Shown here: positions 1 to 9,100 of the stretch, piece by piece
How the letters are laid out: every line of letters begins with the position of its first letter
Numbering within the stretch: the first letter of the stretch is position 1
DNA from: Methylophilus sp. 14
GTDB lineage: Bacteria; Pseudomonadota; Gammaproteobacteria; Burkholderiales; Methylophilaceae
Direction of reading: 5' to 3'
Length of the DNA: 52,855 nucleotides
Assembly: GCF_015354345.1 (NCBI RefSeq)
Contig: NZ_JADKYS010000003.1
Span: forward strand, 1 to 52,855
The notes under the pieces: generated by a model
What the model was told of the DNA's origin: nothing
Database searches by the model: none
Seen by the model: the letters and a program-made list of their open reading frames with translations, nothing else
Made by a program: the position numbers and the translations under genes

Positions 1-80
1 ATCAACTCGCTCCCGCAGAGTTTGAACGGCGGTATTTCGAGAGGCTCGAAAATATCTAGGCTAGCCGGGTCGATTCATAT

Positions 81-761
81 TTGCGGGAAATCGATACCAC
101 AGAAAGATGGCGAAGTTGGGTTATCAGTTCTCACCAACTTCGTCATAGTCTTGCGAACCAACTTGCTAGAGCTGATTTGGGTTTAATGTTTATTGCCCAT
201 CAATTGAAACATTTATATTCTGCATTGAATGCAATACCCCCGTCAGTTACTTTGATGTATGGGAATATTGCTGATATTTCTGCTCAAAGAGCGAGGCAGA
301 CGACTAACGCATACACCGAGATTGCTTCAAGCCTTTATGATCCCGATACGCCAGTTGCTGGAGGTGGGGCTGAGGAATTCAAACAAAGAAGAAGGGTATA
401 TTTTCAAGGCATGGCCGCTCAAGGCTGGTCCAAAGAAATGCTAATGGCTCAGCTTTCAAAACAAGGTATTCCTTTTGCTAGTGTCGGCACTGGCTATTGC
501 GGAGGTCGTAGGGATCGTTTACTGAAAGACGGGACAAAAGAGACAAGTCCCTGCATTGGTTCGCTTCAATGTAATCCAGGAAAGTGTAGCCAAGCAATTA
601 TTACATCAACGCATGTGCCTCAGTGGAAGCGAATTTATGAGCAAAATATACAGATGGCTCATGATGATGCTTTCGCTCACGCTAAAGACGTTCATTTAAC
701 TGCTGCTTTAGAAGCTAAGATGGTTCTAGAAAGTCTCGGAGAAAAAGTTGAAAATAGTTAA
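81..761 (+). CDS. Tyrosine recombinase, C-terminal half (TnpB/GinC-like), 5' part disrupted or missing
   Basis: The 226 residues contain the last catalytic boxes of a tyrosine recombinase: HQLRH (about residues 18-22, box II), HQLKH (about 41-45, box III) and a YGN tyrosine near residue 60. A Cys-containing tail follows (CGG, CIGSLQCNPGKC around residues 140-168), typical of the large recombinases of island-type recombinase trios. The only start in this frame is TTG at 81. The frame is also open from base 3 to a TAG at 57-59, so either the gene is broken by a nonsense codon or it begins elsewhere. Box I and the catalytic lysine would lie upstream, so this piece alone should be inactive. It overlaps the next gene by 14 bases. 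Confidence 0.7.
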   Translation: MREIDTTERWRSWVISSHQLRHSLANQLARADLGLMFIAHQLKHLYSALNAIPPSVTLMYGNIADISAQRARQTTNAYTEIASSLYDPDTPVAGGGAEEFKQRRRVYFQGMAAQGWSKEMLMAQLSKQGIPFASVGTGYCGGRRDRLLKDGTKETSPCIGSLQCNPGKCSQAIITSTHVPQWKRIYEQNIQMAHDDAFAHAKDVHLTAALEAKMVLESLGEKVENS

Positions 762-1245
762 CAAATCAAGTCTTCCTCAGGCTCTTGAAGAAAAAAATCA
801 AGCTGACTTTATTACGGTTACAAATAGGATTTCTGATGCTTTACAGAAAATATCCTCTAATCCTAAACTCAAACCTACACAGTCAGTGCTTGCTAGATTG
901 TCCAAGGTTAGCAGAGGTACTCTAAATAATAGAGTTTGGCCTTTAGAAAAGCTTGAAGAGATCAAAAGCCAAAGAAAAGATTTAGTAAAACTCGTTGAGA
1001 GTGAGAAAGAAAGTACAATCCCACCTCTGCCGAGCCTAAGCTTAGAAGAGCGCCTGAATTGTAGCCGTGAGGAAGTTCGCGTTTGGAAAACAAAAGCAGA
1101 TCAGTATGCCAAAGACAATGAGCACTTAAGACATCTTCTTGAAGTTCAGACTAGAAGAGTCAACTTATTGCAGTCTAACCTAGAGAATTCAAACGATCCT
1201 CTTTTAAAGAATGTAATTGAGTTTAATACAATAAAACCAATTTAG
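748..1245 (+). CDS. Recombinase accessory protein, HTH plus coiled coil (TnpC/GinD-like)
   Basis: This 165-residue protein starts at TTG 748 behind a GGAGA box at 738-742, inside the end of the recombinase gene, so translation is probably coupled. An HTH-like segment (about residues 48-72, LARLSKVSRGTLNN) is followed by a long charged coiled coil (about 95-150). That plan matches the small fourth gene of GInt islands (ginD) and TnpC of Tn554-like elements, which assist the tyrosine recombinases. The family assignment rests on architecture and position, not on a database match. An alternative is a generic DNA-binding protein of a mobile element. Confidence 0.6.
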   Translation: MKIVNKSSLPQALEEKNQADFITVTNRISDALQKISSNPKLKPTQSVLARLSKVSRGTLNNRVWPLEKLEEIKSQRKDLVKLVESEKESTIPPLPSLSLEERLNCSREEVRVWKTKADQYAKDNEHLRHLLEVQTRRVNLLQSNLENSNDPLLKNVIEFNTIKPI

Positions 1246-1246
1246 A

Positions 1247-1636
1247 TTACTTGAATTTTATAATCGGTTTAAAAGTTAATTCGCTTTCAACTTTGAATCC
1301 TAAAGAGTCAACTAAAAAAGTATCTTCGTTAGCTAATTCATAGCGATATACTATATTTTCAATTCCTTCATGAAAATATTGTGCAAGTGATACTCCTCTT
1401 AATCTTGCCAAACTCCAATCGCTTGTATTATTCAAACAGTAAGGAATAACGACGTATGCTTTGTTTATCTCATTTCCTGAAGCAAAGTCAGTTAGCTTTA
1501 TAAAATCTGCGATTAAATGAGTTTTAGAAAAACTGATATCTCCAGAAACACCTTCCTCCTCTCTCACCTCACAAAGAAACCAAGGGGAATAGTCAACAAG
1601 TTCAATACTGTTTTTTTGATAAAAAGAAAAAAACAT
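1247..1636 (-). CDS. Hypothetical protein, 129 aa
   Basis: I do not recognise this protein. It is soluble-looking, with no signal peptide or membrane segment, acidic and rich in aromatic residues. It lies 21 bases downstream of the HTH gene on the same strand and its stop faces the stop of the ginD-like gene only one base away, so the two transcription units converge with almost no spacer. The HTH gene and this one probably form a two-gene operon. A regulator-plus-effector or toxin-antitoxin role is possible from the layout but nothing in the sequence proves it. Confidence 0.5.
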   Translation of the reverse strand: MFFSFYQKNSIELVDYSPWFLCEVREEEGVSGDISFSKTHLIADFIKLTDFASGNEINKAYVVIPYCLNNTSDWSLARLRGVSLAQYFHEGIENIVYRYELANEDTFLVDSLGFKVESELTFKPIIKFK

Positions 1637-1657
1637 AAATGCTATCCAAATAGTAAG

Positions 1658-1939
1658 TCATAGATCTGAATGGTATTTAGCTAGGTCCTCTTTAACTATG
1701 GAAATCAGATATTCAAACGAATGATTCACATCCATGTTTAGATAAGTCTGGACAATCAAACTGATAGGATGGACACCTACAACTTTGGCTATATCATCAA
1801 TTTTCTCTAAAGTTGGAGAAACATGACCTTTCTCAATAGAACCTATATATGTACGACTAGTACCAAAGTCTCTATGTGTAATCCCGTTTGACTTTCTAAA
1901 TCCCTTCAAAGTAATTCCGAACGCAATTTTGGTATCCAT
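1658..1939 (-). CDS. XRE/Cro-CI type HTH regulator, 93 aa
   Basis: The N-terminal 60 residues form an XRE-type helix-turn-helix (THRDFGTSRTYIGSIEKGHVSPTLEKIDDIAKVVGV). The motif starts unusually with HRDFG where AQEEFA-like sequences are common. A short C-terminal helix follows. The gene is divergent from the 2047 gene, with a perfect 16-base palindrome in the shared region, and a second imperfect dyad (TACTCC at 1943-1948, GGAGTA at 1961-1966) lies directly upstream of its own start. Autoregulation and control of the divergent gene are likely but inferred. Confidence 0.7.
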   Translation of the reverse strand: MDTKIAFGITLKGFRKSNGITHRDFGTSRTYIGSIEKGHVSPTLEKIDDIAKVVGVHPISLIVQTYLNMDVNHSFEYLISIVKEDLAKYHSDL

Positions 1940-1998
1940 ATGTACTCCAGGCTGATGCTGGGAGTATAGGATATTGCGAGTTTCTCAAGAGTAGCATT

Positions 1999-2014
1999 AC
2001 ACTATATATAGTGT
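1999..2014. promoter_or_regulatory. Perfect 16-bp palindrome, probable operator
   Basis: ACACTATATATAGTGT is its own reverse complement. It lies between the divergent HTH gene and the 2047 gene and overlaps the likely -10 region of a rightward promoter whose -35 could be TTGCGA at 1974-1979. The best candidate binder is the adjacent XRE protein. Confidence 0.6.
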
Positions 2015-2046
2015 CAACAAATAAAATAAATTTTCGAGGTATGAAG

Positions 2047-2496
2047 ATGACGAATTTGAATGAAGAGAGTTTTGGAATTGATTTAATCCCTAAGAGTTTA
2101 GATGACGTAATCAGAAGAAATCGAGATCAGCTTAAATTGGAGAGAGTGTCACTAAATGATTTGGTACACTTAAACTCAAATCTGAAATTTACCTGTATTA
2201 ATGGCGTTATCCAAGATGCCTTTTTTTACAAACGAGTGATATCGGCACATCCAATTGAACACGTTTTTTTAGTAGGATTTATTCAAAATGATGAAGGTAA
2301 AAATGCTTATCATACCTCTCCGATAAAGTATTTCGATAAGCAAAATAATGCAGTTCTGACGGCATCAGGATCGTATTATCTTATAGAGAGTTATCTAATA
2401 GGAGAGCCAAAATTAGATTTCCTTTTGCATATTTGCAGTGTGGCTCATCGAGATAACTGGGGAGCATTTTTTGGTGTGCTTGAAGTGTTCTATTAG
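2047..2496 (+). CDS. Hypothetical protein, possibly DUF6957-like
   Basis: I chose ATG 2047 because GAGGT at 2036-2040 is correctly spaced for it. The frame is open upstream to a GTG at 2011, but that GTG sits inside the palindromic operator and has no ribosome site. The product is about 149 residues, without membrane segments. The central part (HTSPIKYFD ... SGSYYLIES) recalls the DUF6957 pattern of a strand pair followed by a T/S-x-S-x-Y-x-L segment, but this is from memory and weak. The divergent HTH gene probably controls it. Function unknown. Confidence 0.5.
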   Translation: MTNLNEESFGIDLIPKSLDDVIRRNRDQLKLERVSLNDLVHLNSNLKFTCINGVIQDAFFYKRVISAHPIEHVFLVGFIQNDEGKNAYHTSPIKYFDKQNNAVLTASGSYYLIESYLIGEPKLDFLLHICSVAHRDNWGAFFGVLEVFY

Positions 2497-3187
2497 AAGA
2501 GAATAAGCAAACTTATAAAATGCTTGAAAAGAACTACGTGGCCGTTCTATTATATCCTAGCCCGATATAAACAGTATTCGTATGCTCATGGGGCAAGGTG
2601 CATGTAGATCTACCTTTTGCTGGCAACTTCTCAAAGCCATCTTTGGGTTCAATTAGTAAATCTGACACTCTTTAATATTAAGCCTCAACCTTGGTTACAC
2701 ACCATACACATCAGCTGGATTGTTTGGCACTTCGTTTTCCGCGAGAAAATTGAGGTTACTGTTTAGGAAAACGGCAAACCAAACTTGAATGGAGTGGGTG
2801 TTGGCCCTAATTAACTGGGACCAATAACTCAAACTGTTTTTAGCTTGAAGCGCCCTTATCATCTATCCACCTGGTTTGTGTTTCTGGTACAGAAAAGTAT
2901 TTTCCAATCCCTGTTTTGAAAGTACTTATGAGCATTGTATGTATCTTCTAATGATTATCGTTCCCAATAAGCAATTCGGATGCCATTTTTTAACCCATTG
3001 ATTTTAAGTATTTATTCCATTTTTTATATTGCATATTATGCATTTTTTGCAGAAGGACGATCCTGAGACTGCAAACTCTGCAGATTTAACATCATTGCGG
3101 TAACTGATTAATTCATAGACATTGAGGTAGAGACTCCACGCATTACCCCTCAATTGGATTCTCGTACATTTGGTTACACTGAAAAAA
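2497..3187. other. Gene-free stretch with an interrupted inverted repeat
   Basis: I find no supported gene in about 690 bases. The main structure is an inverted repeat with 19-base arms at 2722-2740 and 2766-2784, whose outer 6 and inner 8 bases pair perfectly and whose middle 5 are mostly mismatched. A weaker dyad lies at 3121-3129 / 3145-3154 just before the metal operon promoter. The stretch may be a decayed junction between island modules. Confidence 0.4.
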
Positions 3188-3216
3188 TTGACTAATCAAT
3201 AAGTTATTGTTAGATT
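3188..3216 (+). promoter_or_regulatory. Sigma-70 type promoter of the czc operon
   Basis: TTGACT (3188-3193), a 17-base spacer and TAGATT (3211-3216) make a strong promoter. The expected transcription start, about 3223, is only a few bases before the ATG at 3226, so the first gene would have almost no leader. No MerR-type 19-base spacer is present. Confidence 0.55.
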
Positions 3217-3225
3217 TAAAAAAGC

Positions 3226-3591
3226 ATGTATCAAATTTTCAGAAAATTTATGGTTTTTCTTGCGCTGATCTCAGTGATGAGTTCATCAGTGTGGGCTTTT
3301 TCGCCAGAAGTTTTGTTTGATGATGCAACGACGTCTCAAGCCGTGATGCAAGATGTGCACTTGATTAATAAGTCGCATGTTAATTCCATTTCGGATAATG
3401 AGAATGTGCCAATGCCGGAGCAGTTCTGTAATCATGCTTGCCATATCTCTGCACATATGACGGCCATTGAAACCAGTGAAATTATTAATTCACTACCAGA
3501 ATTAAATACAACGATTTTCAAAATCGAATCTAAAGATCAATTCACTAATCCTGTCCTGAAAAGTCTCTACCGACCTCCTGCGCTCGCTTAA
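3226..3591 (+). CDS. CzcI-like small periplasmic protein at head of metal efflux operon
   Basis: The 121-residue protein has a signal peptide (basic start, hydrophobic stretch, cleavage near SSVWA-F, residue 24), a central CNHACH cluster (about residues 68-73), and ends in RPPALA, like the RPP-containing tail of CzcI proteins. CzcI-type proteins sit first in czc operons and are thought to be periplasmic regulators or metal sensors. The start is ATG 3226, which is almost leaderless if the promoter at 3188 is used; ATG 3250 is an alternative but would lose the basic N-terminus. The next gene, czcC, starts 66 bases later. Overall similarity to CzcI is only in layout. Confidence 0.5.
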   Translation: MYQIFRKFMVFLALISVMSSSVWAFSPEVLFDDATTSQAVMQDVHLINKSHVNSISDNENVPMPEQFCNHACHISAHMTAIETSEIINSLPELNTTIFKIESKDQFTNPVLKSLYRPPALA

Positions 3592-3657
3592 TCAATTTTT
3601 CTAAGATGCCGATTTATTCGGCGTCTTGATCATTGATCTAACGAGAGAGGTCTTACC

Positions 3658-4935
3658 GTGTTTGAATCATCTTTTAGAAGATGGCTATTGGTTTCAATAG
3701 CTTTCTTGTCAGCCCCATCTATACAGGCTGAACCATTAACACTGGACGCAGCTTGGAATATCGCTGCCCAGAACAACCCAGATCTGAAGCGCTTGATCGC
3801 CAACCAGAGTATTCCTGCCGGCGAATTCCAGGACGCATCCGGTCCACTTTATTACAACCCAACACTGAGTTTGGAAGCCAGAACGCGCCGAATTGCGCAA
3901 ACAGGTGGTTCAGACCCATATCGCGGCGAGTATGGTATTGGTGTTTCACAAACCTTTGAGATTGCAGGCCAACAAGGCTTCCGTAGACAAGCGGCCGAAG
4001 AAAGCAAAACGGCCATTAGTCAGGATATCGCTGAAGAGTACCGGCTCTTGCATGCACAATTAGAAGAGCAGTTCATTAACGTGCTTGCCGTACAAAAGCG
4101 TATAGACGTTGAAAAGCGCATTCTCAAACTCATCGAGCAGAACACCTCACTCTCACGTAAGCGAGTTAGTGCCGGCGAGGATAGTTTGCTTGATGGCAAT
4201 CTGGCCATCGTGGACGCAGAACGTGCAAGAAATCAGCTAATCTCCCTCAATGAGCAACTATTGCGTGCCAGAACTCAACTGGCTGCAACACTACAGCTTA
4301 ATGCAAATGACTTTCCTGAAGTCATGGGCGAGTTAACGCCAAATCAAACGCAATATACGCTGCAAGATCTTTTCAATAAGCTAGATACACGGCCAGGCAT
4401 CCAGGCACTTACCAGTAAAGAGGCTTCTGCACGTTCTCGTTTAGAACTGCAAAAGAGCATGCGTTACCCAGACTTAACAGTCAGTCTGATCAATACGACC
4501 GAGGCCAGCCTGGCAGGTAGCGACAATATCTCTTCCATTGGTGTATCTATGCCTTTGCCTATTTTCCGCCGAAATGCAGCAGGTATTGGTCGGGCGTCGG
4601 CTGAACTCACTCAATCTGAAATCAATCGTGCCTCTGGCACTCGTAATGCAAAAGCGACTGTAGAGGCGGCATGGCTGCGGCGTGAAAACATCAAAGACCG
4701 TGTCAGACGTTTGGATAGCGAGGTATATCCAAAGCTCGAAGAGAATCTGAATCTATCTAAATTAGCGTTTGAAAACGGTGAAATTGGTCTGCCTCAGTTG
4801 TTAATTGTTCAAAGACAAGTTGTTGATGCACAGCGGGACATTATTGACGCTCAGAGGGAGCTTCGTCTTGTGCAGATTGAACTGGAATATATCTCTGGCT
4901 GGTTATCCCCTATCGCTGCGGCCAATCAAAACTAG
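3658..4935 (+). CDS. czcC: Outer-membrane efflux protein of heavy-metal RND system (CzcC-like, TolC family)
   Basis: This 425-residue protein begins at GTG 3658, with GAGAGG upstream. It has a signal peptide ending near SIQA-E and the two long alpha-helical repeats of the TolC/OEP family (helix-rich 30-215 and 235-415, with conserved PxLxxxxA and PLPIFRRN stretches). Its role is the outer-membrane duct of the tripartite pump encoded with czcB and czcA, carrying metal ions from the periplasm out of the cell. The stop is 9 bases before czcB. Length is normal for CzcC. Confidence 0.85.
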   Translation: MFESSFRRWLLVSIAFLSAPSIQAEPLTLDAAWNIAAQNNPDLKRLIANQSIPAGEFQDASGPLYYNPTLSLEARTRRIAQTGGSDPYRGEYGIGVSQTFEIAGQQGFRRQAAEESKTAISQDIAEEYRLLHAQLEEQFINVLAVQKRIDVEKRILKLIEQNTSLSRKRVSAGEDSLLDGNLAIVDAERARNQLISLNEQLLRARTQLAATLQLNANDFPEVMGELTPNQTQYTLQDLFNKLDTRPGIQALTSKEASARSRLELQKSMRYPDLTVSLINTTEASLAGSDNISSIGVSMPLPIFRRNAAGIGRASAELTQSEINRASGTRNAKATVEAAWLRRENIKDRVRRLDSEVYPKLEENLNLSKLAFENGEIGLPQLLIVQRQVVDAQRDIIDAQRELRLVQIELEYISGWLSPIAAANQN

Positions 4936-4944
4936 GAAATAAAA

Positions 4945-6126
4945 ATGCTAAAGTTCTTCAAAAATTTATACGTCGTAGCGCTGGCATGCTCAGTCATCAT
5001 TTTCTTTATACTTTTAAGCGGGTGCAGCTCGAAAAGCAACCAAGCTGAAGGAGCAAAAACAGAACCTTCAACAGTTGCCACAGAGGCCAAGACTGACGAA
5101 GACTTAATCAAACTGAGCAACTCAGAGATTCAGCAAAGCGGTGTCACTATTGCTAAAGTCACCAAACAACCCATACAGGATCAACTCAGTTTTACGGCTA
5201 ATATTCTGGCCAATCAGAACAAGCTGGCGCACGTGACGCCCCGTATTGAAGGCAAGCTGTCTAAAGTCATTGCCAATCTTGGGGATCATGTCAAAACAGG
5301 CCAGACTCTGGCTGAAATTGACAGTATCCAGATGGGTGAAGCGCGTGCCCAATTCAGAAGCTCTAAAACTGATCTAGCGCTCGCCCAAGCAAACTTCGAC
5401 CGTATATCCAAGCTGTATGAGGATAAGGTTGTTCCACAAAAGCAATTTATCGAATCACAGTCAGCATTGGAGCGAGCTAAATCGGCACTTTATGCAGATT
5501 CCGAAAGATTGAGAATGTATGGCGGGCTGGGGCAGCCGAGTGGTTCTACTTACGTCTTGAAAGCACCATTCAACGGCATTGTGATTGAGAAAAATGCGGT
5601 CATTGGTGAGTTGGCTAATCCAGCAGATACTATCTTCACGATTGCCGATATGTCCACTGTCTGGATTGATGCTGATGTCCCCGAGCGAGACTTGCAATAT
5701 CTTGAGGTTGGCAAAACAGCGAGTGTAACCGTGACCGCTTATCCTGATGAGGTCTTTACCGGTAAAGTAAGTTATCTATCCAGTGTCGTAGACAAAACCA
5801 CGCGTACGGTGAAGGCACGTATCGAGCTCCCAAATGCAGATCAAAAACTCCGCATTGATATGTTCGCCAAAGTTGTTCTGAATCATTCTGGTACCAAGGA
5901 AGTTCTGGTCGCGCCTAATACTTCCGTTGTGATGGTCCAGGGCATACCCAATGTTTACGTTAGCGTGGAAGGTGGTTTCAAAGCAAGGGCGGTCGAACTT
6001 GGTGCTCGATATAACGAGTACGTCGAAATTAAGACAGGGCTGACTGAGGATGAAAGTATCGTTCAGACCGGTGTATACGCACTTAAAGCTCGGCAACTCA
6101 AATCACAAATCAGTGATGAGCACTAG
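4945..6126 (+). CDS. czcB: Membrane fusion protein of heavy-metal RND system (CzcB-like)
   Basis: This 393-residue periplasmic adaptor has a hydrophobic N-terminus and a possible lipobox LLSGC (Cys27), so it may be lipid-anchored. The family order is visible: a beta-barrel start, a barrel-sandwich/lipoyl half (residues 88-120), a coiled-coil hairpin (about 130-185), the second lipoyl half (ApFnGiV near 205) and barrel/membrane-proximal domains with a TVKARIELPN segment. It bridges CzcC and CzcA. It lies between them with spacers of 9 bases on each side. I see no histidine-rich metal-binding tail of the kind found in some CzcB proteins. Confidence 0.85.
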   Translation: MLKFFKNLYVVALACSVIIFFILLSGCSSKSNQAEGAKTEPSTVATEAKTDEDLIKLSNSEIQQSGVTIAKVTKQPIQDQLSFTANILANQNKLAHVTPRIEGKLSKVIANLGDHVKTGQTLAEIDSIQMGEARAQFRSSKTDLALAQANFDRISKLYEDKVVPQKQFIESQSALERAKSALYADSERLRMYGGLGQPSGSTYVLKAPFNGIVIEKNAVIGELANPADTIFTIADMSTVWIDADVPERDLQYLEVGKTASVTVTAYPDEVFTGKVSYLSSVVDKTTRTVKARIELPNADQKLRIDMFAKVVLNHSGTKEVLVAPNTSVVMVQGIPNVYVSVEGGFKARAVELGARYNEYVEIKTGLTEDESIVQTGVYALKARQLKSQISDEH

Positions 6127-6135
6127 GAGAACAGC

Positions 6136-9100
6136 ATGTTGAATTGGATATTAGATGCTGCTCTTAAATACAAGCTGCTGGTCATTCTGGCATTTGTGGT
6201 CGTGGTTTTTTTCGGTGCAAAGGCATGGCAGGAAGTCCCTTTAGATGCTTTCCCGGATGTGACCCCTGTACAGGTAAACGTATATACAGAATCTCCCGGT
6301 CTTGCTTCTGAAGATGTTGAAAAACTCATTACCTTCCCGGTAGAGAGTTCACTGGCAGGCCTCAAAGGCATTGAGGAAATTCGTTCAGTGTCATTGTTTG
6401 GATTGTCGTATGTCAGTGTGTATTTTTCTGACACCACAGATATCCAACAGGCACGTTTCTTGGTGGGTGAGAAACTTGCTGACGCCCGCTCCAGAATGCC
6501 GGCAGGATATGGCGAACCAACGCTAGGACCTAACACTTCTGGGCTAGGCCAGGTACTTTGGTACACCTTGAAGTCTGACAAGCAATCCACCATGGATCTG
6601 CGCACATTGCATGACTGGAATGTGCGTATGGTGATGCGGACCGTCCCTGGCGTAGATGACATCACCTCCTGGGGTGGTAACGAAAAACAATTTCAGGTGC
6701 AAATTGATCCGCAAAAGTTATTCAAATATGGCCTGACATTTTCTGAAGTCATTGAGCGCTTAGTCGCTAATAACCATCAAGTCGGAGGACAGTATGTCAA
6801 CATAGGTCAAGAACAGTTCTTGGTCCGTGGCTTAGGACTAGTGAAGAATAGTCGTGACATTCAGCGTATTGTTGTCTCTGAAAATCAAGGTACCCCAGTC
6901 TATGTAGAAAACATTGCCAAAGTCGTTGAAGGCGCAGGCCCTCGTTTCGGTGCTGTCACGCAAGATGGCAAAGAGGTCGTGATGGGAATGGTGCTTGCCA
7001 GAATCGGGGAGAATGCTCAGCAAGTTGTTGACGCCGCTAAAGAGAAGCTGAATCTGGTTAAGGCCACTTTGCCTAAAGGCGTGACGCTGGAAACGGTTTA
7101 TGATCGCACCGCGATTATCGACAAAGCCATTCGTATGGCAGACCGCGCCATGATTGAAGGCGCATTACTAGTGATTGCCGTGTTATTCATGCTGCTTGGC
7201 GAAGTCCGCTCCGCTCTGGTCGTGGTTGTCGCCATTCCTATGGGTCGTCTGATTGCTTTTATCTTTATGGAGAAATATGGCATCTCAGCAAATTTGATGT
7301 CATTAGGCGGCCTCATCATTGGCTTGGGTATGACCATTGATGGGCCGTTAGTACTTGTTGAGAATTGCTTCAGGCGCCTGGCGCACTTCGCTGGTCAGAA
7401 GGTGGATAGATCCAGAATCGTACTGGATGCTTCACGTGAGGTGATCAATCCCATCACTTTCGGTGTACTGATCATCACTGTGGTTTTCCTGCCTATCTTT
7501 TCCTTGACTGGCTTGGAAGGGAAGCTGTTTAAGCCGCTCGCCATCAATATGACTTTCGCCATGATTGGCTCAATGATTCTGACGCTTACACTGATCCCGG
7601 TGTTGTGCTCTCTGGCATTGAAACCAAAAGAGGAGAGAGACCCTTGGCTGATACGCTTGATAAAGCCGAAGTATGTCTCACTGTTAAAGTGGTGTTTGTC
7701 ACATAAAAAATTAGTCGTCGGCTCAACTGGTATTGCCTTCATAGCCGCGTTAGCGATGTTTCCATTCTTGGGTAAAGAGTTTATGCCTAACCTACAGGAG
7801 CAAGACATCCTTTTTAGAGTGACAGGTATTCCTTCCACATCGCTTGAGCAGTCTATTTCGGTCTCTGACCGTGTGGCCAAAAGCCTGAAGAAAATGCCTC
7901 AGGTGCAAAGCAGCCTGGCGATGATTGGGCGTGCCGAGAAAGGTGAAACCGCTGATGTGAACTACATGGAAATTCTGGTGCATTTAAAACCTGTAGACGC
8001 ATGGCCAGAACAAATCACTTATGGCGATCTCGCACAGCAGCTCCAGGAGCAAGTTGAGAAAGATGTACCTGAAGCTGTCATTTCAGCATCACAACCTATC
8101 CAGTCGCGTGTAGAAGAGCTGATTTCAGGTGTAAGGGCGACATTATCAGCTAAAGTCTATGGCGAAGATCTTGCAACCATTGATCGCATCGCTAACCAAG
8201 TAAGAGCAGTGGTCTCCAAGGTTAACGGCGTCACTGATTTGGCTTTGGAGGCCAATATAGGCAAACCTCAACTCATTATTAATGTTGATCGTGAGGCCAT
8301 TGCTCGTTATGGCATCAATGCTGATGACGTACTCCAGGTCGTGCAATCCGGGATTGGTGGCAAGCCAGTCTCTACCTTGATTGATGGTGTTAAACGATTT
8401 GCCATACAAGTATGGCTGCAGCCTGAGTATCGCAGCGATATCAGAGCGATTAACGATATTCCTATCTCTACAGCTCAAGGTGCATTGATTCCGCTGTCGC
8501 AAGTTGCAAGTGTCGATGTGGAGGAAGGCTACTCATTTGTCAGACGTGAGCAATTGCAACGTTACGCCGTCATCCAAATGGATGTTCAAAGCCGTGACAT
8601 TGATGGTTTTGTTAAAGAGGCCCAGGCCGCGATCGAACAGCAAGTAAAACTCCCAAGTGGATACTGGATTCAATGGGGTGGTGCATTTGAGAACCAGCAA
8701 AGAGCAATGACTAAGCTGGCAATTATTGTGCCGCTCACGATTGGCTTGATATTCGTGCTGCTATATACAGCCTTCCATTCACTCCGTTATGCCGGGCTGA
8801 TTATTGCCAACGTACCTTTTGCAGCTATCGGCGGAATTTTCTCGCTGGCGATTGCCGGGCAGTACCTTTCAGTGCCTGCGGCGATTGGATTCATCGCCGT
8901 ATTCGGGGTTGCCATGCTGAACGGTATTGTTTTGGTGGAGTTTATCAACGGGTTGCGTGAAGAAGGTAAAACCGTAGATGAAGCTGTACTGGAAGGTACA
9001 ACCCTCCGACTAAGGCCGGTGATGATGACAGCGATGGTTGAGATTTTCGGTCTAATTCCATTCCTACTGGCAACCGGTGTGGGCTCAGAAATCCTCAGAC

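Noticed and set aside
2722-2784. Reading the inverted repeat as an integron attC site
   Set aside because: The required GTTRRRY / RYYYAAC ends are not in the right places and no integron integrase is present.
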